A stretch of 64,000 nucleotides of DNA from Sphaerisporangium krabiense (GTDB lineage Bacteria; Actinomycetota; Actinomycetes; Streptosporangiales; Streptosporangiaceae), in assembly GCF_014200435.1 (NCBI RefSeq), contig NZ_JACHBR010000001.1, positions 5,956,001 through 6,020,000 on the forward strand. The letters are read 5' to 3'. Below the pieces are notes generated by a model, which was not told where the DNA came from, made no database searches, and saw nothing but the letters and a program-made list of their open reading frames with translations. Shown here piece by piece: positions 52,001 to 59,063 of the stretch. Position numbers and translations under genes: made by a program. Numbering within the stretch: the stretch's first letter is position 1; each line of letters begins with the position of its first letter.

Positions 52001-52903
52001 CAGCACGTAGTAGAGATCGGTGCGCATGTAGACCTGGATCTGGAAGGGCATGCTCAGCAGCGCGGTCAGCGCGAGCGCCTGCAGCAGGGCCTTGGCGGTG
52101 GCGGGCATCGCGACGTGCCCGGCCAGCAGGACGAGCGTGGCGATGAACAGCACGTCCCAGGCCATCCCCGCGAGGTAGACGCGGTAGCGCCGCCGCCGGG
52201 GCGCTCCCCAGATGGCGGTGACGTCGGTCTGCACCACCAGGTTGTGCAGCCGGGTCCCGAAACTGATCCGCGCGGGCGCGCCGAGCGACCGGGCGGCGGC
52301 GAGGTGCATGAACTCGTGCATGCTCATGGACAGCGAGAACAGCGCCGTGTTGACGAGCACGGTGAGTCCGATGTAGTCGCCCCAGAAGAAGTGCTCGTAC
52401 CGGGGGATCAGGCCGGGCCGGGTGGCCATGGTGACCAGCGCCCCGGCCACGACGGCGAGCCAGAGGAGCTTCATCGGCCGGCTGAAGATCCACGCCACCT
52501 GGCGTGGGGCCAGCCAGGGCAAGTGGTTGCGCGGGGCGTCGCGGGCCGGGTCGTGCAGCTCCTGCCCGTTGACGGAGGCCACGAAGCCGACCTCGGCCAG
52601 GGCGTCGACCAGCTCGGCGACGTCGAGTTCGACGTTGTGGTCCGCGGTGATGCGCGCCTCGACGGCGGTGACCGGCAGCCCCTCGCCGAGCAGCCGGATC
52701 GCCTCTCCGTACAGTGCTGGCAGCTCGACGAACTCGCGGAGCTCCGGCCGTCCGACGACGATCGTCTCGGGATCGTCGTCGTCGGGCCTGATGACCAGCG
52801 CGTGGAAGGAGACCCGGCTCTCCGCGGTGACCGGCGCCGAGGTCATCGGGCGGCCGGCCCGCAGGCGGGGCACTGCGGGTCGCGGGGGAAGTCGATGAAG
52901 TAG
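49064..52903 (+). CDS. SARP/AfsR-type regulator (BTAD plus NB-ARC); open frame continues into antisense sequence
   Basis: GTG 49064 has AGGAG 8 bases upstream (a GTG at 49016 is less good). Domains in order are an OmpR-type winged helix (~15-95), bacterial transcriptional activator domain BTAD (~100-245), NB-ARC ATPase with P-loop GTPGVGKSAL near 304 and VLLLLDDASDEE as Walker B, and helical repeats to about residue 840. From about 51590 the frame has no stop until 52903, but it runs antisense to two well-supported genes and becomes Gln/Gly/His/Asp-rich. Only the part to ~51590 is supported as real protein. SARPs activate secondary-metabolite genes; the convergent RiPP-like locus is a possible target. 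Confidence 0.7.
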   Translation: MDESPRPGLLVLGPVQVHGDDGPVRLGGKVRTVLGTLLLHLGTSVSRDRLIAAVWDRPPASAVANLQTYVSQLRRALAGVATLRTQGSRYLLPLERDQLDLSIFDDAVRRARGEAARGDLPAADREFGRAFSLCRGRPFEDAWFGSVMTPRVSGVEERLAHARADWIDVRLDLGRHDDLLGELLEIVHAHPTWERAWNWYMLALYRAGRRTDALDAYHRARAALAGEMGIDPGPELTRLHASILRGDPATYATPPREEAGGWPAIHQLPPDIGDFVGRGEELESLAGTILAGHTGAPVIAAVHGTPGVGKSALAVHLAHRLRPHFPDGQLYVRLTGNARTPGELLAGLLRVLRVPETAIPESWEDRAALYRSRLADRSVLLLLDDASDEEQVRALLPGTPGSAVLVTSRRLLLLEGTAVLALAVPPPDQALELLARAAGEGRLRRDPDAAAAVVRACGRLPLALRVAGARLAARPAWPIRDLADRLEDPARRLDELSSGRLGVRASFEGSYAALPPAARRAFRLLGLTGFRRTAGWTVAALLGEREKHADALIETLVMAGLLVPVDAHGGRPRYATHELLRVYARERAHAEDDARSRRAALRALITECLERTRAAVAHLPPPFAPPPPGGPLLRARDREWPGVERDNLIAAVALAAELGRPGTAAELAYHLTSYLTAHGLHDDVARVQRTLLTAGEPREAMRARLILAEADLHRGRFQSASAQFDTLLDHFERAGDRHASAYARTGRGICARILGRRREALDDLGRAAGLFRELGDGGGALHALLALAKAHLDDGRYEDVVRVCRSGLELTGGGGNDAGRSGLLRRLGQAYGALGRDVTGLTRSAGRPPEPVPVTPDERHDEQRLDAALDEQEQRRVHGPERRSAAEAGGEPLDGAQQRADRDRRSVQGEGAEGDGTPEDQEDGVDAGGPALTGGQAHGGVLDRPAGSPQAESGGDPGEQVPRVAEPVVEKVPAPQQVAQHVVEIGAHVDLDLEGHAQQRGQRERLQQGLGGGGHRDVPGQQDERGDEQHVPGHPREVDAVAPPPGRSPDGGDVGLHHQVVQPGPETDPRGRAERPGGGEVHELVHAHGQREQRRVDEHGESDVVAPEEVLVPGDQAGPGGHGDQRPGHDGEPEELHRPAEDPRHLAWGQPGQVVARGVAGRVVQLLPVDGGHEADLGQGVDQLGDVEFDVVVRGDARLDGGDRQPLAEQPDRLSVQCWQLDELAELRPSDDDRLGIVVVGPDDQRVEGDPALRGDRRRGHRAAGPQAGHCGSRGKSMK
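51593..52846 (-). CDS. PqqD-like domain fused to an HExxH membrane metalloprotease
   Basis: This 417-residue protein starts at ATG 52846, overlapping the stop of the E1-like gene (ATGA). Residues ~15-95 look like a PqqD/RRE domain (LYGEAIRLLGEGLPVTAVEA, then VAELVDALAEVGFV), which in RiPP pathways binds a leader peptide. The rest has about six membrane helices with HEFMH at 177-181 and a later GMAWDVLF that may give the third ligand, as in M50-type intramembrane peptidases. I infer leader removal or export for the peptide encoded at 54017-54133. It is convergent with, and antisense to the run-on of, the SARP gene. Confidence 0.7.
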   Translation of the reverse strand: MTSAPVTAESRVSFHALVIRPDDDDPETIVVGRPELREFVELPALYGEAIRLLGEGLPVTAVEARITADHNVELDVAELVDALAEVGFVASVNGQELHDPARDAPRNHLPWLAPRQVAWIFSRPMKLLWLAVVAGALVTMATRPGLIPRYEHFFWGDYIGLTVLVNTALFSLSMSMHEFMHLAAARSLGAPARISFGTRLHNLVVQTDVTAIWGAPRRRRYRVYLAGMAWDVLFIATLVLLAGHVAMPATAKALLQALALTALLSMPFQIQVYMRTDLYYVLRDLLRCRNLFDDGLRYARYLLARITSALRLRRSRGPVEDPTVGLPARERRATRVYTVFLVFGSSVALGSFALYGAPIAVGALLRAVKGLTSGLGGGSALRAVDSALFLLVEGGIQALFVVTFVRGHRHWFRRSPG

Positions 52904-53937
52904 GAGTGGTCCCACCGCGCGTAGTTCCAGTGGAAGATCCGCCCGCGCGCCTGGGCGGGCAGGCCGGTGAGGTGGTACAGCACCTCCAGGGCGCAGAGAT
53001 GGCCGCTGATGTTCGCGGTGGCGGCGACCACCGCGTTCGGCCGCTCCGGCGCCAGCGGGCGGCCGTGCGCGCGGAACTCGCGCTCGGCCTCCTGCCGCGT
53101 CAGGCACTGCCAACAGCCGGTCTCGCCCGGGAAGTAGGAACCGACCACCGCCATCGGCCCGGCGTAGAAGCTGGTGAACCACGGGGTGCCGGTGCGCAGG
53201 GCGGCCTCGTTGGTCCAGGCCAAGATGTCGGGGTGGGGCTCGTCGGCGCACAGCACGAACACGTCCCGGCCGTCCATCAGCGCGGCCACGTCGTCCGGCC
53301 CGGTCACCTTGGTGTCGTCGCCGGTCACCTCGGCCAGGCCGTTCATCGCGCGGAGCCGGGCGACGGCGGCGTCCACCTTGAGCGCGCCGATGTCCTGCTC
53401 GGTGTAGAGGAGCTGGCGGGTGAGGTTCGGCTCCTCGACCCGGTCGAAGTCGGCGACGTGCAGGGCGCCGATGCCGCTGGACACCAGCCCGGCGGCGACC
53501 GCGGACCCGGTGCCGCCCAGGCCGAGGAGGGCGACCCGGGCTTTCTTGATCAAGGACTGGGACTCGAACGGCGAGGCGCGCGGGGTGGGGTCGATCCAGG
53601 CGAACAGGTTGCGGGCCGGTTCGTACCGTGCCGCCTCCCTCGGCGTGAGGTTGTCCGGCAGCGGCGCGCCCGCGTCCTCGACGTACCCCGCGGCGATCAG
53701 GCCGTCGACGACCTCGCCGACGCTCTCTTCCGTCACCCCCGGGTGGGTCTCGGCGAACTCGGCGTAGATCTGGGCGGTCGTGCGGGTGCCGTCCATGAGC
53801 CGGATCAGCCGCTCGATGGACCCGTCCTCGTCGTCCTGGATCTCGGCCGCCATGCCGTACTGCATGAGGCCGATCATGATCCGGTCACCCGGCAGGGCGA
53901 TGGGCCGGTGGACGAGCTTCACCCGGGGAGTCCGCAT
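52843..53937 (-). CDS. E1-like (ThiF-family) adenylating enzyme with N-terminal PqqD/RRE-like domain
   Basis: This 364-residue protein has an RRE/PqqD-like domain at residues ~15-90 (SIERLIRLMDGTRTTAQIYA, GEVVDGLIAAGYVED). The ThiF domain follows with nucleotide loop GLGGTGS at 139-145 and the DFDRVEEPNLTRQ motif. Zinc-type pairs CWQC and CPAC lie in the last third. ThiF enzymes adenylate a C-terminal carboxylate or, in RiPP systems, activate a peptide for modification. ATG 53937 has GGAAGG 9 bases upstream. Coupled to the protease gene and preceded by a tiny peptide gene. No YcaO partner is present. Confidence 0.8.
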   Translation of the reverse strand: MRTPRVKLVHRPIALPGDRIMIGLMQYGMAAEIQDDEDGSIERLIRLMDGTRTTAQIYAEFAETHPGVTEESVGEVVDGLIAAGYVEDAGAPLPDNLTPREAARYEPARNLFAWIDPTPRASPFESQSLIKKARVALLGLGGTGSAVAAGLVSSGIGALHVADFDRVEEPNLTRQLLYTEQDIGALKVDAAVARLRAMNGLAEVTGDDTKVTGPDDVAALMDGRDVFVLCADEPHPDILAWTNEAALRTGTPWFTSFYAGPMAVVGSYFPGETGCWQCLTRQEAEREFRAHGRPLAPERPNAVVAATANISGHLCALEVLYHLTGLPAQARGRIFHWNYARWDHSYFIDFPRDPQCPACGPAAR

Positions 53938-54016
53938 GGAGGAGAGCCTTCCTGTGCCAGAGGGAGGTGGGGGAGCCGGGCGGGACGACCCGACCGGCTC
54001 CATGGTCGATCCGCCA

Positions 54017-54133
54017 TCAGCCTTCGTCGCGCTCGAGGGTGGTCTCGATCTTCTCCAGCCTGCGCAACTCCAGCTTGAGCTTGCGGGGCTTCTCCTCCAC
54101 CGGCTGAACGAGCTCGTCCACGTCGCCTCCCAT
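54017..54133 (-). CDS. 38-residue putative RiPP precursor peptide
   Basis: From ATG 54133 the frame reads MGGDVDELVQPVEEKP, then RKLKLELRRLEKIETTLERD, ending EG. It has a charged, leader-like middle (KLKLELRRLEKIE) and a short TTLERDEG end with no Cys or Ser. It lies 79 bases upstream of the E1-like gene on the same strand, where precursor genes are usually found. No near ribosome site is obvious (GGAGG is ~20 bases upstream). A gene this small is supported by place and composition only. Confidence 0.5.
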   Translation of the reverse strand: MGGDVDELVQPVEEKPRKLKLELRRLEKIETTLERDEG

Positions 54134-54695
54134 GTAGGTAAGTGGTGTGCGCACCTCCGGACGCTACGGAGCGGCGCCATAGAAACGCCATATGCCAGGA
54201 AATGACAGTGAGAACCCCCGCGCGACGGGATGATCTTGGCGAGGGCCGGCGCCGTCATAACTCGGTTACCTCTGGTAAAGGGAGAAGCTTCAGCCTCAGA
54301 GACCTCGGATTTTCATATCGCCCGAATGCCCTGCATCCCAGCTCGCGTGGGCGTCTGGAGTCGTGGTGTTCGATACGGCGGTGCCAGTCGGGCCTCCAGC
54401 CGTTGAGGCTGGTCATCCGTTCGGCCGCACCCTCCTTTGTTCTGCCCTTTTCCGTGATTGGGGCCGTCTGAAATTCGACCGCCCACCGCTGTGCCGACCT
54501 CTTTCTGGTCTTTCAGGGAATTCAGGGAGCGGTGTCGGTGGCGCCGCTGGCATTCTGTGTTGTACAGGTTCCCGTAACGACATCCGGGGCCGGTCGCTCT
54601 CAATCCCCCACAGACCCCCGGGTGTCCACTGCCGTGCCGCATCCGCCAACCCCAGTGGCGGTTCTCCCGTTCACCGACGAACCCGGAGTTTCGGT
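54134..54695. other. Divergent gene-free region
   Basis: This 560-base gap lies between the RiPP-like locus and the nuclease gene. It contains a small hairpin (CCAGCC-GTTGA-GGCTGG, 54396-54412) and no credible coding frame. Promoters for both directions are expected here. Confidence 0.4.
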
Positions 54696-55346
54696 ATGAA
54701 CACCCCCGATATCCCTTCTCCCAGCGGCTCGCCCGCTCGGCGTGTCGCGATCCGCACCGTGAAAATCCTCGGGGTCCTTGCCGGGGTGGCCGGAGCGCTG
54801 TGGTCGGTGGTCGTCGTGGTCCGGCTGGTCGTCGCCTTCGTCGTGGCGTACCACGTCGTCATCCTCATCGTCGTGGCCGTCGCGGGTCTTTTGGCCGTCG
54901 CTTGGGGGATCACCAAGGAGGTGCAGAGGCACAGGGCCGCGGTCTTGGAGGAACAGATCCGCGACCGCGCGCGATGGGAGCTGGTCGACGCGATGAGCGG
55001 CCCCGCCTTCGAGGATTTCGTCGCGGACCTCCTGCGCCGCGATGGGCGCCGCGATGTGTGCCGCATCGGTCGTAGCCACGACAGGGGCGTGGACATCGTG
55101 GCGCGCGGCGAGGACGGCGCCAAGATCGCGGTGCAGTGCAAGCGTCAGGTCGGCAGGGTGGGCGCCGACCGGGTACGCAACCTCATCGGCGCCGTGAACG
55201 GCGCGACGTACCGAGATCACCGCGCCGTACTCGTCACCTCGAGCACCTTCACCCGGCCGGCCTTCCAGGAGGCGGAAGGGATGGTCTTACTGGTGGATCG
55301 CCATGCCCTCGGCCGGTGGATGAAAGGCGAACGCCTGAAGGTATGA
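54696..55346 (+). CDS. Membrane-anchored Mrr-type restriction endonuclease-like protein
   Basis: ATG 54696 with GGAG upstream gives 216 residues. Two close membrane helices (LGVLAGVAGALWSVVVVVRL and VVILIVVAVAGLLAVAWG) are followed by the Mrr_cat nuclease fold: FEDFVADLLRRDG, then GVDIVARG and AVQCKRQ (the D...QxK catalytic set), and TRPAFQEAEG. Such proteins cut DNA and are often linked to defence against modified or foreign DNA. Membrane anchoring could put the nuclease at the site of DNA entry. Confidence 0.82.
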   Translation: MNTPDIPSPSGSPARRVAIRTVKILGVLAGVAGALWSVVVVVRLVVAFVVAYHVVILIVVAVAGLLAVAWGITKEVQRHRAAVLEEQIRDRARWELVDAMSGPAFEDFVADLLRRDGRRDVCRIGRSHDRGVDIVARGEDGAKIAVQCKRQVGRVGADRVRNLIGAVNGATYRDHRAVLVTSSTFTRPAFQEAEGMVLLVDRHALGRWMKGERLKV

Positions 55347-55355
55347 CCATCCCGT

Positions 55356-55643
55356 GTGAGAGAGCGCCGCATCGTGAGGGGAGAGGAGTGGCGCGAAGAC
55401 CTCTCGATGGTCCGGGACGTGCGGCGGTACCACAGCGTCATCGGCGACGTGTACGTCATCGGGAACTGGGCCGCGTGCGACGACGAGGCGGGGTGGCGCG
55501 AGTACCGCGCCGTGTTCGCGGGCCTCAAGCCGGACGGCGACGGGGAGGGGCAGCGGCTCGGCCAGGACGACTGGCGGGAGTTCCTCGACACGCGAATTGT
55601 CACCGATCTCCCGGTGCGGGCCGGCTTTCGACGCCAGGATTGA
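55356..55643 (+). CDS. Small protein of unknown function
   Basis: GTG 55356 gives 95 residues, acidic and Trp-rich, with MVRDVRRYHSVIGDVYVIGN and GQDDWREFLDTRI. It starts 9 bases after the nuclease stop, so it may be cotranscribed. The start is uncertain; ATG at ~55407 also fits. No family is recognised. Confidence 0.45.
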   Translation: MRERRIVRGEEWREDLSMVRDVRRYHSVIGDVYVIGNWAACDDEAGWREYRAVFAGLKPDGDGEGQRLGQDDWREFLDTRIVTDLPVRAGFRRQD

Positions 55644-55676
55644 CGATCAGACTTAGCTGATTTCCTGGAGGAAGAG

Positions 55677-56528
55677 ATGCAGCCCAAGAGCCGCGCGGTG
55701 GCGGAGGCCGACGCGCCCCCGCGTGAGAACACCGGACAGGCGATCGCGACGGTCGAGCGGGCGGTAGAGGTGCTGGTGCACTTCGCCGAGACCCCCGCGC
55801 CGACCCTCGGCGTCACCGAGATCGCCGAGGCCCTCGGCATGTCGAAGGCGGCCGTCCACCGCATCCTCGCCTCGCTGCGCGTCGGCGGGCTCATCGAGCT
55901 GGACCTCGCGAGCCGCCGCTACTCGCTCGGCGTGGGCGCCATGCGCCTCGGCCTGGCCTACCTGGACCGCCTGGACGTGCGGCGCATCGCCGGGCCCGAG
56001 CTGGTGGCGCTGTCCCAGCGCACCGACGAGACCGCGACACTGTCCATCCGCACCGGCTGGACCCGCATCTACGCCGACCAGGTCACTCCGGCTCGCGAGG
56101 TCATCATGACCGTCTCCCTCGGTGTGCCGTACCCGCTGCACGCGGGCGGCTCGTCCAAGGCGTTCCTCGCCTTCTTACCGGACGACGAGATCGAGGCGTA
56201 TCTGACGCGGCGTCCGTTCCAGCCCTTCACCGGCGAGACCGTCGTGGACGCCCCCAAGCTGCGCGACGAGCTCACGGCCATCCGCGAGCGCGGGTGGGCG
56301 CGGTCGTTCGGCGAGCGCGTGCCGGGCGCCGCGTCCGTGGCCGCTCCGGTGTTCGACCACCAGCGGCGGCCCGTCGCCGTCATCGGCCTCTGCGGGCCGC
56401 AGGAGCGGTTCCGCGACGCGGTGGAAGCGTGCGCCGAGGTGCTGCTCGAATCCACCGTACGACTGTCCGGCCAGATGGGGGGGACGGACAAAGAAGAAAG
56501 GCGACGGCCGGCCGGCCGACCGGCTTGA
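55677..56528 (+). CDS. IclR-family transcriptional regulator
   Basis: This 283-residue protein has an N-terminal winged helix (GVTEIAEALGMSKAAVHRIL) and an IclR effector domain (ETATLSIRTGWTRIYADQV, PYPLHAGGSSKAFLAFL, GAASVAAPVFDHQRRPVAVI). IclR proteins sense small organic acids. ATG has TGGAGGAAG upstream. Gene targets are not obvious: the convergent neighbour is a secreted peptidase. Confidence 0.9.
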   Translation: MQPKSRAVAEADAPPRENTGQAIATVERAVEVLVHFAETPAPTLGVTEIAEALGMSKAAVHRILASLRVGGLIELDLASRRYSLGVGAMRLGLAYLDRLDVRRIAGPELVALSQRTDETATLSIRTGWTRIYADQVTPAREVIMTVSLGVPYPLHAGGSSKAFLAFLPDDEIEAYLTRRPFQPFTGETVVDAPKLRDELTAIRERGWARSFGERVPGAASVAAPVFDHQRRPVAVIGLCGPQERFRDAVEACAEVLLESTVRLSGQMGGTDKEERRRPAGRPA

Positions 56529-56643
56529 TCCGCGCGCCAAGGGCGGCATCGTCATCCACTCGGGCCGGTCTTCGACCGCTGCCGCGGCCGGTTCGCACCG
56601 AATCGGGCGGGGCGCCGGTGGCGGCCCCGCCCGGCCGGTTCAT

Positions 56644-58527
56644 TCAGTGCGACGCGGGCGGCGGCACGTCGGCGGCGCCCACCAGGGGCAGTGTCACGCC
56701 GCTCCGCGCGGTGTCCAGGGTCAGGACCCTGCCGGGGGCGGGGCGGATGGTGTAGTCGCGGTCGCTGGACAGCAGCACGACGCCGAGCCGGTGGCCGGGC
56801 GCGAACACGTAGTCGTGCGGCTGCATGCCGAAGTCCAGGCGGTAGGGGGTGCCCGGCCGGATCGGCTCGGTCCGCCACAGCGACCCGCGGTTCTGCGGGT
56901 CCGTCCAGCCCCGGGTGACGATCTTCGCCTTGCCGTTCTCGTCGTAGTCCACGAGCAGCGCCGTGACGTTCGCCGACGGCCTGCCGAAAGACAGCCGCAG
57001 CGACACCCGCGGCGCGCCGCTCAGCCGGACCGCGCCGGTCAGCGCCGCCGACCTGTAGACCAGCCGGTTGGGGGACGCCGCGGCGTCCGCGAGCGCCTGG
57101 GCGGTCTGGGTGGCGTCGTCCACGAACGTCTCGGTCACCGGCCGGCCCGGACGGGTTCCGGCCCGGGTGAGGTCCCCGGCGGCGCCGCCGGCGCCCGGGA
57201 CCAGGCGCAGCGCGGTGTCCGCCGCGGCCGGGTCGGGCCACTCGGCGTACGGCACCAGGGTCCTGTCCTCGCGCTGCACCAGGGCGCGCGGGTCCTGCTC
57301 CACGCCGTTGCGGTGATCCCACAGGTAGCGGGTGAACCAGCGGTTCAGCACGTCGAGCGGCGGCGGGCCGCCGTGCCCGCCCTGGTGCAGGTAGATCTTG
57401 TGCGGCACCCCGCGCGCCTTCAGCGCCTGGTACCACTGCGCCGCCTGCCCGGTCTTGACGTTCCAGTCGTTGAGCCCGTGCGCGACCAGCACCGCGGCGT
57501 GGACGTTCCGCACGCCGTTCAGGTAGTTCCGCTCGTTCCAGAAGGCGTTGTAGTCGCCGGTCACCCGGTCCTGCGCCGCGGCCAGGGCGTCGATGACCGG
57601 ACGGCAGATCCCCTGGTCGGCACGGGTGTAGACGTACTCGGCCAGCACGTCGGTGTCCTCGCCCTGGTAGCCGCCGGGGGCGACGACGGCGCCGTTCGCG
57701 CGGTAGTAGTCGTACCAGCTCGAGATCGCCGAGATCGGCACGATCGCCTCCAGGCCGCGCACGCCCGTGCTCGCGACCGCGTTCGGCAGGGTGCCGTTGT
57801 ACGACGTGCCGATCATGCCGACCTTGCCGGTGGTCCAGGTGGCCTTGACCTCCGCGCCCGCGGCGTCGAAGGCCCGCGCGCGGCCGTTCAGCCAGTCCAC
57901 CACGGCCTTCGCGCCGATGGTCTCGTTGCGCCCGCCCGATGTCGGGCAGCCGTCGGACTTCCCGCTGCCGAGCGACTCGGCGTGCACGACCGCGAAACCG
58001 CGCGGCAGCCAGTCCGCCTCGTACCGGGTGCTGATGACCGGGGCGCCGTTCAGCCACGCGCCGGTGTCGCCGCCCGCGAGCCGCAGCCGCTCGTCGGCCG
58101 CCGGGTCCAGCACGTCGCCGCCGCGCCCCTTGCCCGGGCGGCGCGGCTCGTGGAGCTCGTGGTCGACGTCGTGGTTGGTGATCGGGTTGCCGCCCGCGTA
58201 GTAAGGGCTGGCCTCGTACACCACCGGCGACCTCAGCCCGGCGGTCTCGGTCTCGCGGAGCCGGGTGACCTCGGCGTGCACCCGGTCGTGACGCCCGTCG
58301 CCGTCGCTGTCGACCGGGGCCTCGACCCAGATCTCCTCGCGGATCCAGTCGTCCCGGTTCGAGGAGAACACCGGCTGGGCGAGGCCGTCCTTGAAGACCG
58401 GCCCGGCCGGAGGGTCGGCCGCGGCGGGGACGGCCACCCCCGTGAGCGCCACGGCGAGGGCGAGGCTCCGGACCGTCAGTGTCATCCGGCGGGATATGGA
58501 CATCGGCATGGACATCGGCATGGACAT
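56644..58527 (-). CDS. Secreted X-Pro dipeptidyl-peptidase (S15/PepX-like)
   Basis: This 627-residue protein starts in an unusual 12-base repeat (ATGTCCATGCCG twice, then ATGTCCATA) giving MSMPMSMPMSIS, followed by a signal (LTVRSLALAVALTGVAVPAAA). The alpha/beta-hydrolase domain has GMIGTSYNGTLPN with nucleophile Ser, a later HGLNDWNV for Asp and LHQGGHGG for His. The C-terminal beta domain (from ~460) is the PepX_C type. It should remove X-Pro dipeptides outside the cell. GGAAGG precedes the first ATG. Single gene. Confidence 0.88.
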   Translation of the reverse strand: MSMPMSMPMSISRRMTLTVRSLALAVALTGVAVPAAADPPAGPVFKDGLAQPVFSSNRDDWIREEIWVEAPVDSDGDGRHDRVHAEVTRLRETETAGLRSPVVYEASPYYAGGNPITNHDVDHELHEPRRPGKGRGGDVLDPAADERLRLAGGDTGAWLNGAPVISTRYEADWLPRGFAVVHAESLGSGKSDGCPTSGGRNETIGAKAVVDWLNGRARAFDAAGAEVKATWTTGKVGMIGTSYNGTLPNAVASTGVRGLEAIVPISAISSWYDYYRANGAVVAPGGYQGEDTDVLAEYVYTRADQGICRPVIDALAAAQDRVTGDYNAFWNERNYLNGVRNVHAAVLVAHGLNDWNVKTGQAAQWYQALKARGVPHKIYLHQGGHGGPPPLDVLNRWFTRYLWDHRNGVEQDPRALVQREDRTLVPYAEWPDPAAADTALRLVPGAGGAAGDLTRAGTRPGRPVTETFVDDATQTAQALADAAASPNRLVYRSAALTGAVRLSGAPRVSLRLSFGRPSANVTALLVDYDENGKAKIVTRGWTDPQNRGSLWRTEPIRPGTPYRLDFGMQPHDYVFAPGHRLGVVLLSSDRDYTIRPAPGRVLTLDTARSGVTLPLVGAADVPPPASH

Positions 58528-59063
58528 CGGTGACCTTCCTCAACGATGCGTGGCCCGCGGCGAAGGATCGGCCATCGGGCGAATAAAGGGACCGTAAAGG
58601 CGGGACCGCCCGATGATATGGGGAAATGTGCCGAATGTCGCTAGACAAGTGCTCTTTCTTGATTGCGATGTTTGCGACAAACGTCTAACTTCCCGCAGGG
58701 CAAGGCGGCCCGCACCGTCACGGACGGTGCGGGCCTACCCCTCGGTGGGGTGCGCTCGGTGGAGGTTTCGGGGGTCGAGGGGGCTTCTTGGGTCGCCGGT
58801 AGCGTTCACGAAAATTGACACCGTCCGGGATGGAAACCGGGGAAGCGAGGCTTATGGGGTTACATGTGGCGATGTGGCGCTGTCCGGGGTGATCGGTAGT
58901 TGCGAGGTGAATGAGATGTGAAGTGGTAAACGCCGGGATGAGGGTTCAATGGGCGGATCTCTATCTCTTAAATGTTGCAATGTGGAATATTTGGTTCCAA
59001 TCCGAAATATCGTCATACTTCGTGGTTAAAATCGCGGCACGGTTACCTACGGGAGGAGCACCG
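58528..59063. other. Divergent gene-free region with a strong hairpin
   Basis: This 536-base region lies between the divergent PepX-like and metalloprotease-like genes. It holds a strong hairpin (58707-58735) and an AT-rich right end. No gene is seen. Confidence 0.4.
58707..58735. terminator. Perfect 13-base-pair hairpin
   Basis: GGCCCGCACCGTC pairs with GACGGTGCGGGCC around a 3-base loop. No T-run follows, and both flanking genes point away from it, so the usual terminator reading is odd. Confidence 0.5.
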
